Positions 17,405 to 26,678 of a stretch of DNA of 33,858 bases are shown piece by piece. Under the pieces are notes generated by a model that was given only the letters and a program-made list of their open reading frames with translations, made no database searches and was not told where the DNA came from. Every line of letters starts with the position of its first letter. Position 1 is the first letter of the stretch. Source of the stretch: Algicola sp. (GTDB taxonomy: Bacteria; Bacteroidota; Bacteroidia; Flavobacteriales; Flavobacteriaceae); assembly GCA_018222915.1 (NCBI GenBank), contig JAAEZI010000030.1, positions 1-33,858 on the forward strand, given 5' to 3'. Made by a program: the position numbers and the translations under genes.

Positions 17405-20038
17405 ATGATTACAACTAAAAAATGTTACAGTTTATTACTTCTACTATGGTTGTCTGTATCTACTATTGTTGCTCAGTCTTCAATTTCTGGAAAAATAACG
17501 GATACAAGTGGTATGCCTCTAGGAGGTGTTAATGTAATTCTTAATGGCACTACTCAAGGAGCCGTTTCAGATTTTGATGGAAATTACACGATTACAAATG
17601 TAGAGGATGGAACCTATATCATTAATGCGACATACCTCGGGTATGCTAAATTTAGTGAAAGCGTGACTGTTAGCGGAAACAACATCACTGTAGATATCCA
17701 AATGAACGAAGATGCCGAATCTTTAGATCAAATTATTGTCACGGGTGTTACAAATCCGAAGTCGCGTATTGAATCTAGTGTATCAGTCACAACGATTCAA
17801 CCAAAAATTATCGAACAATCTGCACCGAGAACAACCGCAGAAATATTCAGAACCATTCCTGGTATTCGCTCTGAGTCTTCTGGAGGTGAGGGTAATTCAA
17901 ATATTGCCGTACGTGGTGTGCCAGTTTCATCTGGTGGATCGAAATATGTGCAACTACAAGAAGATGGTTTGCCTGTTTTATTATTTGGTGATATGTCATT
18001 TGCTACTGCGGATATTTTTACACGTTATGATTCTAACATCGCAAGAATTGAAGCTATTAGAGGTGGTTCTGCATCAACCTTATCTTCAAATTCACCTGGT
18101 GCTATTATCAACTTAATTAGTAAAACTGGTAAGATTGAAGGTGGTTCAATGGCTACATCTTTCGGTTTGGATTATAGTAATTTTAGAACGGATTTCGATT
18201 ATGGAGCTCCTATAGGTGAAGGTCTTTATTTCCATATGGGTGGTTTTTACAGAGTTGGGGAAGGCATACGAGATGCTGGATATACGGCTAATAATGGCGG
18301 ACAATTCAAGTTTAATATTACTAAAGAATTTGAACAAGGTTATTTAAGATTATCTGCTAAACATTTAAATGATAGAGCTATTGCTTATTTGCCTAACCCT
18401 ATAAAGGTTACAGGGACTAATGCAGATCCGAATTTTGAAAATGTTCCTAATTTCGATGCGAATAATCAGACGTTACATACACCATACTTATCTCAAAATG
18501 TTGGGCTTGGTGAAAGTGGCCAATTAAGACGATCTGATGTTAGTGACGGAATGAACCCTATTTCTACTTCAATAGGTATGGAAGCTGCTATTGATCTCGG
18601 TGAAGGATACAAGATTAAAAATAATGGAAGATTTTCTTTCAATAAGGGAGGGTTTAATTCGCCTTTTCCAGCAAGTGTATCAACTGCTTCCGATTTCTTA
18701 GCTGGTGATTTCGCAACAGGTAATGGTTACGATTCTTTGGTTTATGCTAATGGCGATGGTGCCGTCAATGGTAATTCATTAATAGCACCTGTGGTATTAT
18801 TTGATACACAGTTAAACAATTTCAACAACTTTATGAATGATATTCGTTTAACGAAATCTTTTGATAAATTAGACGTCACAGTGGGATATTTTAAAGGAAT
18901 TCAAAATGTGTCGATGTCTTGGTTATGGAATTCCTATTTGTTAGAAGCTTCAGGTGATGATGCTCGATTAATAGATGCTCTAGACGCTTCTGGAAACCCT
19001 CTATCCGTTAATGGATTGGTTGGGTATGGTGCCGCGTTTTTTGGAAACTGCTGTCAACGTAGCTACGATACCCGATACAACACGTCTGCTCCTTATTTAG
19101 CTTTGGCTTTTGAGGCTTCAGAGAAGTTAAATTTTGACGCTAGTATTCGCTATGATAAGGGACAAGTAGATGGGTCTTTTGCAGGGCCAGTGACTTCTCA
19201 ATACGATGTCAATAATGACGGTCAGATTTCTTTACCAGAGCAAACCGTACAGTCTATTGATTTGGCCAATCCTACAACAGTAGATTATGATTATGATTAT
19301 GTATCCTTTTCCGTAGGTGTGAACTATTTATTAAAAGATAACGAAGCTTTATTCGCTCGTTACAGTAGAGGTGGTGCCGCAAAAGCAGATCGAATTTTAT
19401 TCGCAGGCTTAGATTATACCAATAGTGATCGAATTAACGCTTTAGACTTTATTAATCAAGCAGAAATTGGCTATAAGAGAGGATTTGAAAAAGGATCAAT
19501 TTACGCAACATTCTTCTATGCTAAAACTGTAGAAGAAGGAGGTTTTGAAGCCACATCTAATAGTATCATTGAAAATGATTACAAATCTTTAGGGATTGAA
19601 ATTGAAGGGACTTATCGATTTAATGAAGATTTTGATGTACGCGGTGGGTTAACATTCACTGATGCACAAATAGACTCAGGAGATAACGAGGGTAATACAC
19701 CGAGAAGACAACCTGATTTTATCTATAATCTAATCCCGACTTATAATTTTGGTAAAACTAATCAAAATGCTTTTGGATTGAGTTTTATTGGACAAAGCAA
19801 AGCATATGCTCAAGATTCAAATGAATTAGTCTTACCTGGATTTGTAATTGTTAATAGTTTCATTAACATAGGTATTACTGATAATTTAAATGCAAACCTA
19901 TCTGCTAATAACGTTTTTGATACTTTAGGAATTACAGAATCTGAAGAAGGTAGTATAGTAGAAGGGCAAACCAATTATTTAAGAGTTAGACCAGTGCCAG
20001 GTCGTTCTATATCGCTTGGCTTGAACTATAGTTTTTAA
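17405..20038 (+). CDS. TonB-dependent outer-membrane receptor (probable sugar importer, no SusD partner)
   Basis: This is an outer-membrane active transporter of 877 residues. A signal peptide ends VAQ near residue 24. A carboxypeptidase-like regulatory domain follows (SISGKITDTSGMPLGGVNV, about 25-105), then the TonB-box-like segment DQIIVTGVT (from D108), the plug domain with IRGGSASTLSSNSPGAIINL, and a 22-strand-type barrel ending in a terminal aromatic, LNYSF. It is shorter than classical SusC (about 1000 residues), and no SusD gene is adjacent, so it resembles stand-alone sugar receptors. Paired LacI-type palindromes lie upstream and transporter, hydrolase and kinase genes downstream. 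The ligand is inferred to be sucrose or a similar oligosaccharide. Confidence 0.9.
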   Translation: MITTKKCYSLLLLLWLSVSTIVAQSSISGKITDTSGMPLGGVNVILNGTTQGAVSDFDGNYTITNVEDGTYIINATYLGYAKFSESVTVSGNNITVDIQMNEDAESLDQIIVTGVTNPKSRIESSVSVTTIQPKIIEQSAPRTTAEIFRTIPGIRSESSGGEGNSNIAVRGVPVSSGGSKYVQLQEDGLPVLLFGDMSFATADIFTRYDSNIARIEAIRGGSASTLSSNSPGAIINLISKTGKIEGGSMATSFGLDYSNFRTDFDYGAPIGEGLYFHMGGFYRVGEGIRDAGYTANNGGQFKFNITKEFEQGYLRLSAKHLNDRAIAYLPNPIKVTGTNADPNFENVPNFDANNQTLHTPYLSQNVGLGESGQLRRSDVSDGMNPISTSIGMEAAIDLGEGYKIKNNGRFSFNKGGFNSPFPASVSTASDFLAGDFATGNGYDSLVYANGDGAVNGNSLIAPVVLFDTQLNNFNNFMNDIRLTKSFDKLDVTVGYFKGIQNVSMSWLWNSYLLEASGDDARLIDALDASGNPLSVNGLVGYGAAFFGNCCQRSYDTRYNTSAPYLALAFEASEKLNFDASIRYDKGQVDGSFAGPVTSQYDVNNDGQISLPEQTVQSIDLANPTTVDYDYDYVSFSVGVNYLLKDNEALFARYSRGGAAKADRILFAGLDYTNSDRINALDFINQAEIGYKRGFEKGSIYATFFYAKTVEEGGFEATSNSIIENDYKSLGIEIEGTYRFNEDFDVRGGLTFTDAQIDSGDNEGNTPRRQPDFIYNLIPTYNFGKTNQNAFGLSFIGQSKAYAQDSNELVLPGFVIVNSFINIGITDNLNANLSANNVFDTLGITESEEGSIVEGQTNYLRVRPVPGRSISLGLNYSF

Positions 20039-20089
20039 TAAATTTTAAGTGTTAACAAAATTTATTGAGTTTTAAATTGATTTGAGTTT

Positions 20090-20125
20090 AAGAGTCAATG
20101 CTTCAATTTGGCATTGACTCTTTTT
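20090..20125 (+). terminator. Intrinsic terminator between the receptor and transporter genes
   Basis: AAGAGTCAATGC (20090-20101) pairs perfectly over 12 bp with GCATTGACTCTT (20111-20122), with a 9-base loop and five T at 20121-20125. It lies 51 bases after the receptor stop and 52 bases before the transporter start. Partial read-through, or a separate promoter in the following 50 bases, must supply the downstream genes. The only near-match to the -7 box there is TAATTTAG (20141-20148). Confidence 0.85.
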
Positions 20126-20177
20126 AACTAATTTTTCAAGTAATTTAGCTACATTAACCACTAAGAAATAGGCTACA

Positions 20178-21482
20178 ATGTTATTAAAACCAAAATTGAG
20201 CTTTTGGCAAATCCTAAACATGAATGTTGGTTTTTTCGGAATTCAATATAGTTTTGGGTTACAACAAAGTGCCGTGACACCTATCTATGATTTCTTGGGC
20301 GCAAGCCCAGATCAAATTCCAATTTTACATCTTGCTGGTCCAGTGACAGGTCTCTTGGTACAACCTATAATTGGTGCATTAAGTGATAAAACATGGAGCC
20401 CAAAATTTGGTAGACGAAAACCTTATTTTCTTATTGGAGCCATTTTATGTAGCTTAACGTTATTGGCATTTCCATTTAGTAGTTCTTTATGGATGGCAGC
20501 TGGCTTATTATGGATTTTGGATGCTGGAAATAATACAGCGATGGAACCCTACAGAGCTTTAATAGCAGATAAGTTAGATGAAGAGCAACAGCCACTAGGC
20601 TTTCAAATGCAAAGCTTCTTTACAGGTTTAGGTCAGGTTTTAGCCAATTTATCCTTGTTTATTTTTCCCCTAATCTTTATTGGATCTACAGGAGCTTTAC
20701 CAACATGGGTTTATGCCTCCTTTTTCTTAGGTGCCTTCTGTTCAATAGCCTCCATATTATGGAGTATTAGTAAAACAAAAGAAATTCCACCGACGACTGA
20801 AGAATTAGCAAAGTTAAAAAGTGAAAAGCGCAGTCTAATCGGACCATTGATAGAAATATTTTCAGCCATAAAGGACATGCCAAAAGTGATGTGGCAATTA
20901 GCTTTAGTCTATCTTTTTCAATGGTATGCCTTATTCTGTTATTGGCAGAATTCTTCAAAAAGTGTAGCGCTTTCAGTTTGGAAGGCTACACCAGAAAATA
21001 CTGAGGCTTACAGTGAAGCCGTGAGTTGGACTGGCTTAGTAAATGGCTGGTATAATGTGGTCACTTTTCTTGTTGCTTTTGCTCTGGTAGGTTTTGCAAA
21101 AAAATTCAGTCCTAAAAAAGTGCACGCCTTTTGTTTATGCATTGCTGCTATTGGCTTTTTAGCGTTTCCTCATATTGAAAATAAGAACTTATTATTTTTT
21201 GCCATCACTGGTTTTGGAATCGGTTGGGCAAGTATGATGGGTATCCCTTACTTGATAGTGGTATCAGATATTCCTAAAGAACGCTATGGTGTTTATATGG
21301 GTATTATTAACATGATGATTGTGATTCCAATGATTTTACAAACCTTATCGTTTGGCTATATTTTGAAGAATTTCTTAAACAACGATCCTCGTCAGGCTAT
21401 AACTTTTGCAGGTGTCTTATTGCTTATTAGTATGATTTTTACGCTACGAATAAAATCTAATAAAATGGTTCAGGGTGAATAA
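20178..21482 (+). CDS. MFS sugar transporter, SLC45/sucrose-transporter-like
   Basis: A 434-residue inner-membrane permease with about 12 helices. The loop between helices 2 and 3 reads SDKTWSPKFGRRKPYF (S69-D70 to R79-R80-K81-P82). It matches the SDxxxxxxGRRRP signature of plant SUT and animal SLC45 sucrose/proton symporters rather than the generic MFS motif. ALSVWKATPENTEAY lies in a loop late in the protein, and the first helix region NVGFFGIQYSFGLQQSAVTPIY is also SLC45-like. It would carry the sugar imported by the TonB receptor across the inner membrane. Start is ATG at 20178. It overlaps the next gene by 8 bases, so the two are translationally coupled. Confidence 0.88.
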   Translation: MLLKPKLSFWQILNMNVGFFGIQYSFGLQQSAVTPIYDFLGASPDQIPILHLAGPVTGLLVQPIIGALSDKTWSPKFGRRKPYFLIGAILCSLTLLAFPFSSSLWMAAGLLWILDAGNNTAMEPYRALIADKLDEEQQPLGFQMQSFFTGLGQVLANLSLFIFPLIFIGSTGALPTWVYASFFLGAFCSIASILWSISKTKEIPPTTEELAKLKSEKRSLIGPLIEIFSAIKDMPKVMWQLALVYLFQWYALFCYWQNSSKSVALSVWKATPENTEAYSEAVSWTGLVNGWYNVVTFLVAFALVGFAKKFSPKKVHAFCLCIAAIGFLAFPHIENKNLLFFAITGFGIGWASMMGIPYLIVVSDIPKERYGVYMGIINMMIVIPMILQTLSFGYILKNFLNNDPRQAITFAGVLLLISMIFTLRIKSNKMVQGE

Positions 21483-22650
21483 CTTAAATTACAACAAATC
21501 GATAGAATTATTATTGAAATGTTCTTCTGAAGCTGGCTTTTTAGCCAGTGCTCAAGATATTTCTAATTATAAAAGGGTCTGGGCTCGTGATGGTGTTATT
21601 TGTGGCTTAGCAGCTTTGGCTTCTGAAAATGATGAACTTATAGAGACATTCGACAAGACTTTAGAAACTTTAGCAACTCATCAACACCGTATTGGCACTA
21701 TTCCTTCTAATGTCTCTATTAAAAATGATCAAGTTGATGTGAGTTACGGTGGATTAGCAGGAAGAGTGGATGCCATTACGTGGTTTGTAATAGGTGTTTG
21801 CCAATTTGCCTATTACAAAAACGACCCATCTCATGTTCAAAAATATAAGTCTCACATCGATAAATGCTTGACACTTTTAGAAGCCTGGGAGTTTAACAAT
21901 AAACATTTATTGTATGTGCCTTTATCAGGTAACTGGGCCGATGAATACATTGCAGATGGATATGTTTTATATGATCAATTACTTCGTGTTTGGGCATTAA
22001 AAAGCTACAATCGTTTCATAAACGATAACGACATCAACAACAAAATTGACAATATCATAAAGCAAATCGAAGTTAATTTTTTTCCTAATACTGAGGGTGA
22101 AAAGTTTCATGAGCGCGCTTTTAACGAGATCGAATTTAAATCGTATCTGCCCTGCTCATTCTCCCCATCGGGTTACAAAATACAGTTTGATGCTTTTGCC
22201 AATGCGCTAGCCTTAATTTTAAACATAGGTGATGAAGATTTTCAAAAGCGACAACTCCATTATGCTTTTGATCTAGCTTCAAATACCAAATTAGGTTTAG
22301 TTCCATCATTTTGGCCACCAATTACTCCAGAAGATGAACATTGGAGTTTACTCAAAAATAATTGTAAATATGAATTCAGAAACTATCCGTTCGAATTTCA
22401 TAATGGTGGAAGTTGGGCGATGGTTAACGGTTTTTTAGGTATTGCCTTATATCATAAACATGAAATACAAAAAACTGATGTTCTTTTAGAAAAGATACAT
22501 CATGCTAATGAAATAGAAGATTTTTCATTTTATGAAAATTTCAACACAAAAACACGTAAACCCAATGGCGTGCCATATTGCGCATGGAGCGCAGCTTCAG
22601 CCGTTTTATTACACCAAACAAGGTATAACAATTTTAAAGTTTTAATTTAA
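21475..22650 (+). CDS. GH100-like (alpha/alpha)6-barrel glycoside hydrolase, candidate cytoplasmic invertase
   Basis: A 391-residue cytosolic protein without a signal peptide. It would hydrolyse the imported sugar. Motifs resemble neutral/alkaline invertases of GH100 and related amylo-glucosidase barrels: VWARDG (D39), GLAGRVDAITW (D99, in the place of IGRVAPVDS), GNWADEY (D156-E157) followed by DGYVLYDQLLRVWAL, and FEFHNGGSWAMV (E307, H309 to W314), close to the YHNGGSWPV motif of GH100. D156 or D161, and E307 or a nearby residue, are the likely acids. Automatic annotation might call it amylo-alpha-1,6-glucosidase. The neighbouring SUT-like transporter and sugar kinase favour sucrose. The GTG start at 21475 overlaps the transporter stop. 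The sugar kinase starts 1 base after its own stop. Confidence 0.72.
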   Translation: MNNLNYNKSIELLLKCSSEAGFLASAQDISNYKRVWARDGVICGLAALASENDELIETFDKTLETLATHQHRIGTIPSNVSIKNDQVDVSYGGLAGRVDAITWFVIGVCQFAYYKNDPSHVQKYKSHIDKCLTLLEAWEFNNKHLLYVPLSGNWADEYIADGYVLYDQLLRVWALKSYNRFINDNDINNKIDNIIKQIEVNFFPNTEGEKFHERAFNEIEFKSYLPCSFSPSGYKIQFDAFANALALILNIGDEDFQKRQLHYAFDLASNTKLGLVPSFWPPITPEDEHWSLLKNNCKYEFRNYPFEFHNGGSWAMVNGFLGIALYHKHEIQKTDVLLEKIHHANEIEDFSFYENFNTKTRKPNGVPYCAWSAASAVLLHQTRYNNFKVLI

Positions 22651-22651
22651 A

Positions 22652-23599
22652 TTGAAACCAATAGATATCATAAGTATAGGAGAGGTACTCATCGACTTTA
22701 TCGGTCATGAGGTGAATACCTCTATCAACAGAACTAAAAACTATCATCGTTTTTTAGGTGGTTCACCAACCAACGTGGCTGTTAATGCCTCTCGACTAGG
22801 ATTAAGATCGCTCCTTGTAGCTTCATGTGGTCACGATGGATTTGGCGATTATATTGTTCGAAAATTAAAAAAAAATAAGGTGGAAACCTCTTGTATCAAA
22901 AGATGTTCCATAGAACCAACATCAGTTATATTTGTATCAAAATCTACCGAGACCCCAGAATTTATTCCATTTAGACAAGCAGATTGCAAGATTACTGAAG
23001 ATCAATTAAAGGATGAGCTGTTGGCACAAGCAAAAATCTTTCATACGACTTGTTTCGCTTTAAGTAAAAACCCAGCTCGTGATACTATTTTAAAGCGCTC
23101 ATTAAAAGCCAAAGAATTGGGATTGACATTGAGTATCGATATCAATTTTTCAGAAAAAATTTGGTCTGATAGAGAAGAAGCAAAACAAATTCTCAAAGCA
23201 TATTTGACGAATGACCCATTAGTTAAGTTAAGTGAAGACGATTGTTATAGGCTTTTTGCAGAAACGAAATCTGAAGACTTTATTTTTGACTATTTCCATA
23301 ATTTAGGAGCGACGACGATATGCTTAACAAAAGGTAAAAATGGCGTAGTTGTTTCAGACCTTAACGAGGGCATGTATTTTCAAAAAGCAATCGAGATTGA
23401 AAACATTAAGGATGCTACTGGCGCAGGCGATGCATTTTGGACAGGATTCCTTTATGCACAAATTAATAATAAGGGATTGATGAAAAGTATTACGATTGCT
23501 CAAAAACTAGCGTCTATTAAATTACAAAATGTAGGTCGACTTCCAGATAATTTTGATATCCATCATATGATTTTGGAGTTAGATAGTAAAAGAAATTAA
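22652..23599 (+). CDS. PfkB-family carbohydrate kinase, probable fructokinase
   Basis: A 315-residue ribokinase-fold sugar kinase. The first PfkB signature is at GGSPTNVAVNASRLGL (from G36), and the second at DATGAGDAFWTGF, with D260 as catalytic base. The opening IISIGEVLIDFIG is typical of fructokinases and 2-keto-3-deoxygluconate kinases. Next to a putative invertase and a sucrose-type transporter, fructose is the best guess for the substrate. It begins at TTG 22652, one base after the hydrolase stop. No better start codon exists nearby, and this one places the first beta strand correctly. It is the last gene of the locus. Confidence 0.85.
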   Translation: MKPIDIISIGEVLIDFIGHEVNTSINRTKNYHRFLGGSPTNVAVNASRLGLRSLLVASCGHDGFGDYIVRKLKKNKVETSCIKRCSIEPTSVIFVSKSTETPEFIPFRQADCKITEDQLKDELLAQAKIFHTTCFALSKNPARDTILKRSLKAKELGLTLSIDINFSEKIWSDREEAKQILKAYLTNDPLVKLSEDDCYRLFAETKSEDFIFDYFHNLGATTICLTKGKNGVVVSDLNEGMYFQKAIEIENIKDATGAGDAFWTGFLYAQINNKGLMKSITIAQKLASIKLQNVGRLPDNFDIHHMILELDSKRN

Positions 23600-23609
23600 T
23601 ATCAAGCAA

Positions 23610-23654
23610 GCTATCGCCTGCTCTCTTGATTTAAGGTGGTTGCTATCTCCTGCT
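23610..23654 (+). repeat. Short direct repeat and weak hairpin after the sugar kinase gene
   Basis: GCTATCGCCTGCT (23610-23622) recurs as GCTATCTCCTGCT (23642-23654), 12 of 13 bases identical and 32 bp apart. ATCAAG (23601-23606) can pair with CTTGAT (23625-23630) around an imperfect inner stem. A T run at 23656-23662 follows the second copy. It may be a degenerate terminator for the sugar operon; the function is not clear. Confidence 0.35.
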
Positions 23655-23692
23655 ATTTTTTTATTTTCTTAACACCTTTCTCATAAAACACG

Positions 23693-23700
23693 TACCTTTG
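23693..23700 (+). promoter_or_regulatory. Candidate -7 promoter element of maeB
   Basis: TACCTTTG matches TAnnTTTG and ends 32 bases before the maeB ATG, which gives a normal short leader. A TTG at -33 spacing is not present, so the promoter would depend on the -7 box alone. Confidence 0.5.
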
Positions 23701-23732
23701 TAATTCAATGTTATAAATCGTAAAATCTGTTT

Positions 23733-26036
23733 ATGAGTAAGCAAAGCAAACGTCGAGAAGCCTTAGTTTATCACGCCAAACCAACGCCTGGAAAAATACA
23801 AGTAGTACCCACAAAAAAATATGCGACGCAAAGAGATTTGTCATTAGCGTATTCACCCGGTGTGGCGGAGCCTTGTTTGGAAATTGAAAAGGATAAAAAC
23901 AATGCTTATAAATACACAGCTAAAGGAAATCTTGTGGCCGTTATTTCAAACGGAACCGCTGTTTTAGGTCTGGGAAATATTGGTCCTGAGGCGTCAAAAC
24001 CTGTGATGGAAGGTAAAGGCTTGTTGTTTAAGATTTTTGCAGATATCGATGTATTTGATATTGAGGTGGATACGGAAGATATAGATGCATTTATTGAAAC
24101 CGTCAAAAATATAGCGCCAACTTTCGGTGGTATTAATTTAGAAGATATCAAAGCGCCTGAAGCTTTTGAAATTGAACGTCGTCTTAAAGAAGAGTTGGAT
24201 ATTCCGGTGATGCATGACGACCAACATGGAACAGCGATTATTTCTGCAGCAGCTTTATTAAACGCTTTAGAACTTGCTGAAAAAAAGATTGATGAGGTAA
24301 AGATTGTTATTAGTGGCGCAGGTGCTGCCGCTATTTCATGTTCACGACTCTACCAAGCCTGTGGCGCTAAGGGAGAAAATATGGTCATGTTAGATAGTAA
24401 GGGAGTCATTCGAAAGGATCGAGAGAACCTCACTACCGAAAAAGCCGAATTTGCCACTGATCGTAAAATAGACACTTTAGAAGAAGCTATGAACGATGCC
24501 GATGTATTTATCGGTTTATCTATGGCTGATATAGTCAATCCGAAGATGTTGGAGTCTATGGCTGTGAATCCGATCGTCTTTGCTATGGCTAATCCAGATC
24601 CAGAAATTCCTTATGATGTCGCTATTGCTACCAGAAAAGACATTATCATGGCCACAGGACGTAGTGATCATCCAAATCAAGTTAATAATGTGTTAGGGTT
24701 CCCTTTTATATTTAGAGGTGCTTTAGATGTGCGTTCTACCAAAATAAATGAGGCCATGAAAATGGCAGCTGTTCATGCCTTGGCAAAATTGGCCAAAGAA
24801 CCAGTGCCTGAACAAGTGAACATCGCTTATGGAGAAACACGACTCACGTTTGGTAGAGACTATATTATTCCAAAGCCTTTTGATCCAAGGTTAATTGCTG
24901 AAGTCCCTCCAGCTGTAGCGAAAGCAGCGATGGAAAGTGGCGTGGCTAAAGAGCCTATTGAAGATTGGGATAAATACCGTGATGAGTTGTTGGAGCGATT
25001 AGGCTCTGATAACAAAATTGTAAGACTCCTTCTCAATAGAGCAAAATTAAATCCAAAACGTGTCGTATTTGCTGAAGCAGATCAATTAGATGTGTTGAAG
25101 GCGGCTCAGATTGTTTATGACGAAGGAATTGCAGTGCCTATTCTCCTTGGAAGAAGAGACGTGATTTTGAACCTGATGGAAGAAATTGAATTTGAAGCCG
25201 AGGTAGAAATTATTGATCCAAAATCTGATGAGGAGGAAGAGCGTAAAAACAAGTATGCTAAAGTGTATTGGGATCAAAGAAAACGTAAAGGTGTTACTTT
25301 ATACTCTGCTGAAAAAATCATGCGTGAGCGTAATTATTTTGCTGCGATGATGGTCAATTTGGGAGATGCCGATGCCTTGGTCTCTGGGTATTCTAGAAGT
25401 TACCCATCGGTCGTAAAACCTATGCTTGAGTTAATCGGTTTAGCTCCAGGATCAACAAGAGTTGCTACAACCAATGTGATGATGACGCAACGCGGACCCA
25501 TGTTCTTGAGTGATACATCTATAAATATCAATCCATCAGCAAATGATTTAACACGAATTGCTCAGATGACAGCTGGTGTGGTCAAAATGTTTGGAATGGA
25601 ACCAGTCATGGCCATGATTTCTTATTCAAATTTTGGGTCTTCCAAAAATCAAACAGCGATCAAAGTGAGAGAGGCCGTAGACTATTTACACAAACGTCAT
25701 CCCGATTTAGTTGTGGATGGTGAATTGCAAACAGATTTTGCGCTCAATAAGGAAATGCTTCAAGATATTTTTCCGTTTTCAAAACTAGCAGGACGGAAAG
25801 TGAACACCCTTATATTTCCAAATTTGGAATCTGCTAATATTACGTATAAGTTACTGAAAGAGCTCAATAAAGCAGATTCTATTGGACCCATCATGATGGG
25901 TATGAAAAAACCTGTACACATTCTGCAATTGGATGCTAGTGTTGATGAAATTGTAAACATGACTGCTATAGCTGTTATTGATGCACAACAAAAAGAAAAA
26001 AGAGAAGCCAATAAACGTGATGCTTTAGCTAAATAA
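23733..26036 (+). CDS. maeB: NADP-dependent malic enzyme with C-terminal phosphotransacetylase-like domain
   Basis: MaeB oxidatively decarboxylates malate to pyruvate and yields NADPH. The N-terminal malic domain includes SLAYSPGVAEPCLEI (about residues 36-50) and the metal-binding HDDQHGTAI (D162-D163). The nucleotide-binding domain follows with ISGAGAAAIS (from residue 193). From about residue 430 a phosphotransacetylase-like domain begins (RVVFAEADQLDVLKAAQIV). In this family that tail is usually catalytically inactive and regulates the enzyme, for example through acetyl-CoA. The 767-residue length is typical for the hybrid form. Start is ATG at 23733. It is separated from ruvA by 57 bases holding a near-consensus promoter. 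Confidence 0.95.
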   Translation: MSKQSKRREALVYHAKPTPGKIQVVPTKKYATQRDLSLAYSPGVAEPCLEIEKDKNNAYKYTAKGNLVAVISNGTAVLGLGNIGPEASKPVMEGKGLLFKIFADIDVFDIEVDTEDIDAFIETVKNIAPTFGGINLEDIKAPEAFEIERRLKEELDIPVMHDDQHGTAIISAAALLNALELAEKKIDEVKIVISGAGAAAISCSRLYQACGAKGENMVMLDSKGVIRKDRENLTTEKAEFATDRKIDTLEEAMNDADVFIGLSMADIVNPKMLESMAVNPIVFAMANPDPEIPYDVAIATRKDIIMATGRSDHPNQVNNVLGFPFIFRGALDVRSTKINEAMKMAAVHALAKLAKEPVPEQVNIAYGETRLTFGRDYIIPKPFDPRLIAEVPPAVAKAAMESGVAKEPIEDWDKYRDELLERLGSDNKIVRLLLNRAKLNPKRVVFAEADQLDVLKAAQIVYDEGIAVPILLGRRDVILNLMEEIEFEAEVEIIDPKSDEEEERKNKYAKVYWDQRKRKGVTLYSAEKIMRERNYFAAMMVNLGDADALVSGYSRSYPSVVKPMLELIGLAPGSTRVATTNVMMTQRGPMFLSDTSININPSANDLTRIAQMTAGVVKMFGMEPVMAMISYSNFGSSKNQTAIKVREAVDYLHKRHPDLVVDGELQTDFALNKEMLQDIFPFSKLAGRKVNTLIFPNLESANITYKLLKELNKADSIGPIMMGMKKPVHILQLDASVDEIVNMTAIAVIDAQQKEKREANKRDALAK

Positions 26037-26041
26037 TCACC

Positions 26042-26071
26042 TTTGAAATGTAAATAATTTTATTACATTTG
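26042..26071 (+). promoter_or_regulatory. Bacteroidota-type promoter of ruvA-sprA
   Basis: TTTG (26042-26045), an 18-base spacer and TACATTTG (26064-26071) match the TTTG-N17-23-TAnnTTTG consensus in both boxes and spacing. The -33 box starts 6 bases after the maeB stop, and the expected start site is about 15-20 bases before the ruvA ATG. This is the best promoter in the window. Confidence 0.75.
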
Positions 26072-26093
26072 AGTTTTTAACCAAAGTGAGTAA

Positions 26094-26675
26094 ATGATTA
26101 CGCATATTCAAGGTAAATTGGTAGAAAAGAATCCAACAGATGTGGTTATTGATTGCAATGGTGTTGGTTATCTTCTTAATATATCACTTCATACATTTTC
26201 TCAAATTCCAGATAGTGAAGCACTCAAATTATACTCACATTTAATTGTAAGAGAGGATTCCCATACGCTTTATGGCTTCTCTTCGATTGCCGAACGTGAA
26301 ATTTTCAAACTTTTATTATCGGTTAGTGGCATTGGTGCCAATACAGCCAGAACCATGTTATCTTCGTTGTCACCACAAGAAGTCAAAGAAGGTATCGCAC
26401 ATGGAGATGTGGCTTTGATTCAGTCCATAAAAGGCATTGGAGCAAAAACGGCCGCTCGTGTTGTATTAGATTTAAAGGATAAAATTCTGAAAGTATACGA
26501 TATTGATGAAGTTTCTGTTAATAAAAACAATACGAATAAAGATGAAGCGTTATCTGCTTTAGAAGTTTTAGGATTTGCTAAAAAGCAGTCCGAACGCGTT
26601 GTGGATAAAATTGTATCACTACAACCTGATGCAACTCCAGAATTCATTATTAAAGAAGCTTTAAAAAAATTATAA
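26094..26675 (+). CDS. ruvA: Holliday junction branch migration protein RuvA
   Basis: RuvA tetramers bind the four-way junction and load RuvB. The 193-residue protein has the usual three domains. First is an OB fold starting MITHIQGKLVEKNPTDVVID. Next are two helix-hairpin-helix motifs, LLSVSGIGANTARTML and IQSIKGIGAKTAARVVLDL. After a short linker (residues about 140-148) comes the RuvB-binding three-helix domain, EALSALEVLGFAKKQSERVV. Start is ATG at 26094. sprA begins 3 bases after the stop, so the two genes are probably one transcript, although a recombination protein and a secretion translocon have no obvious shared role. Confidence 0.95.
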   Translation: MITHIQGKLVEKNPTDVVIDCNGVGYLLNISLHTFSQIPDSEALKLYSHLIVREDSHTLYGFSSIAEREIFKLLLSVSGIGANTARTMLSSLSPQEVKEGIAHGDVALIQSIKGIGAKTAARVVLDLKDKILKVYDIDEVSVNKNNTNKDEALSALEVLGFAKKQSERVVDKIVSLQPDATPEFIIKEALKKL

Positions 26676-26678
26676 AAC

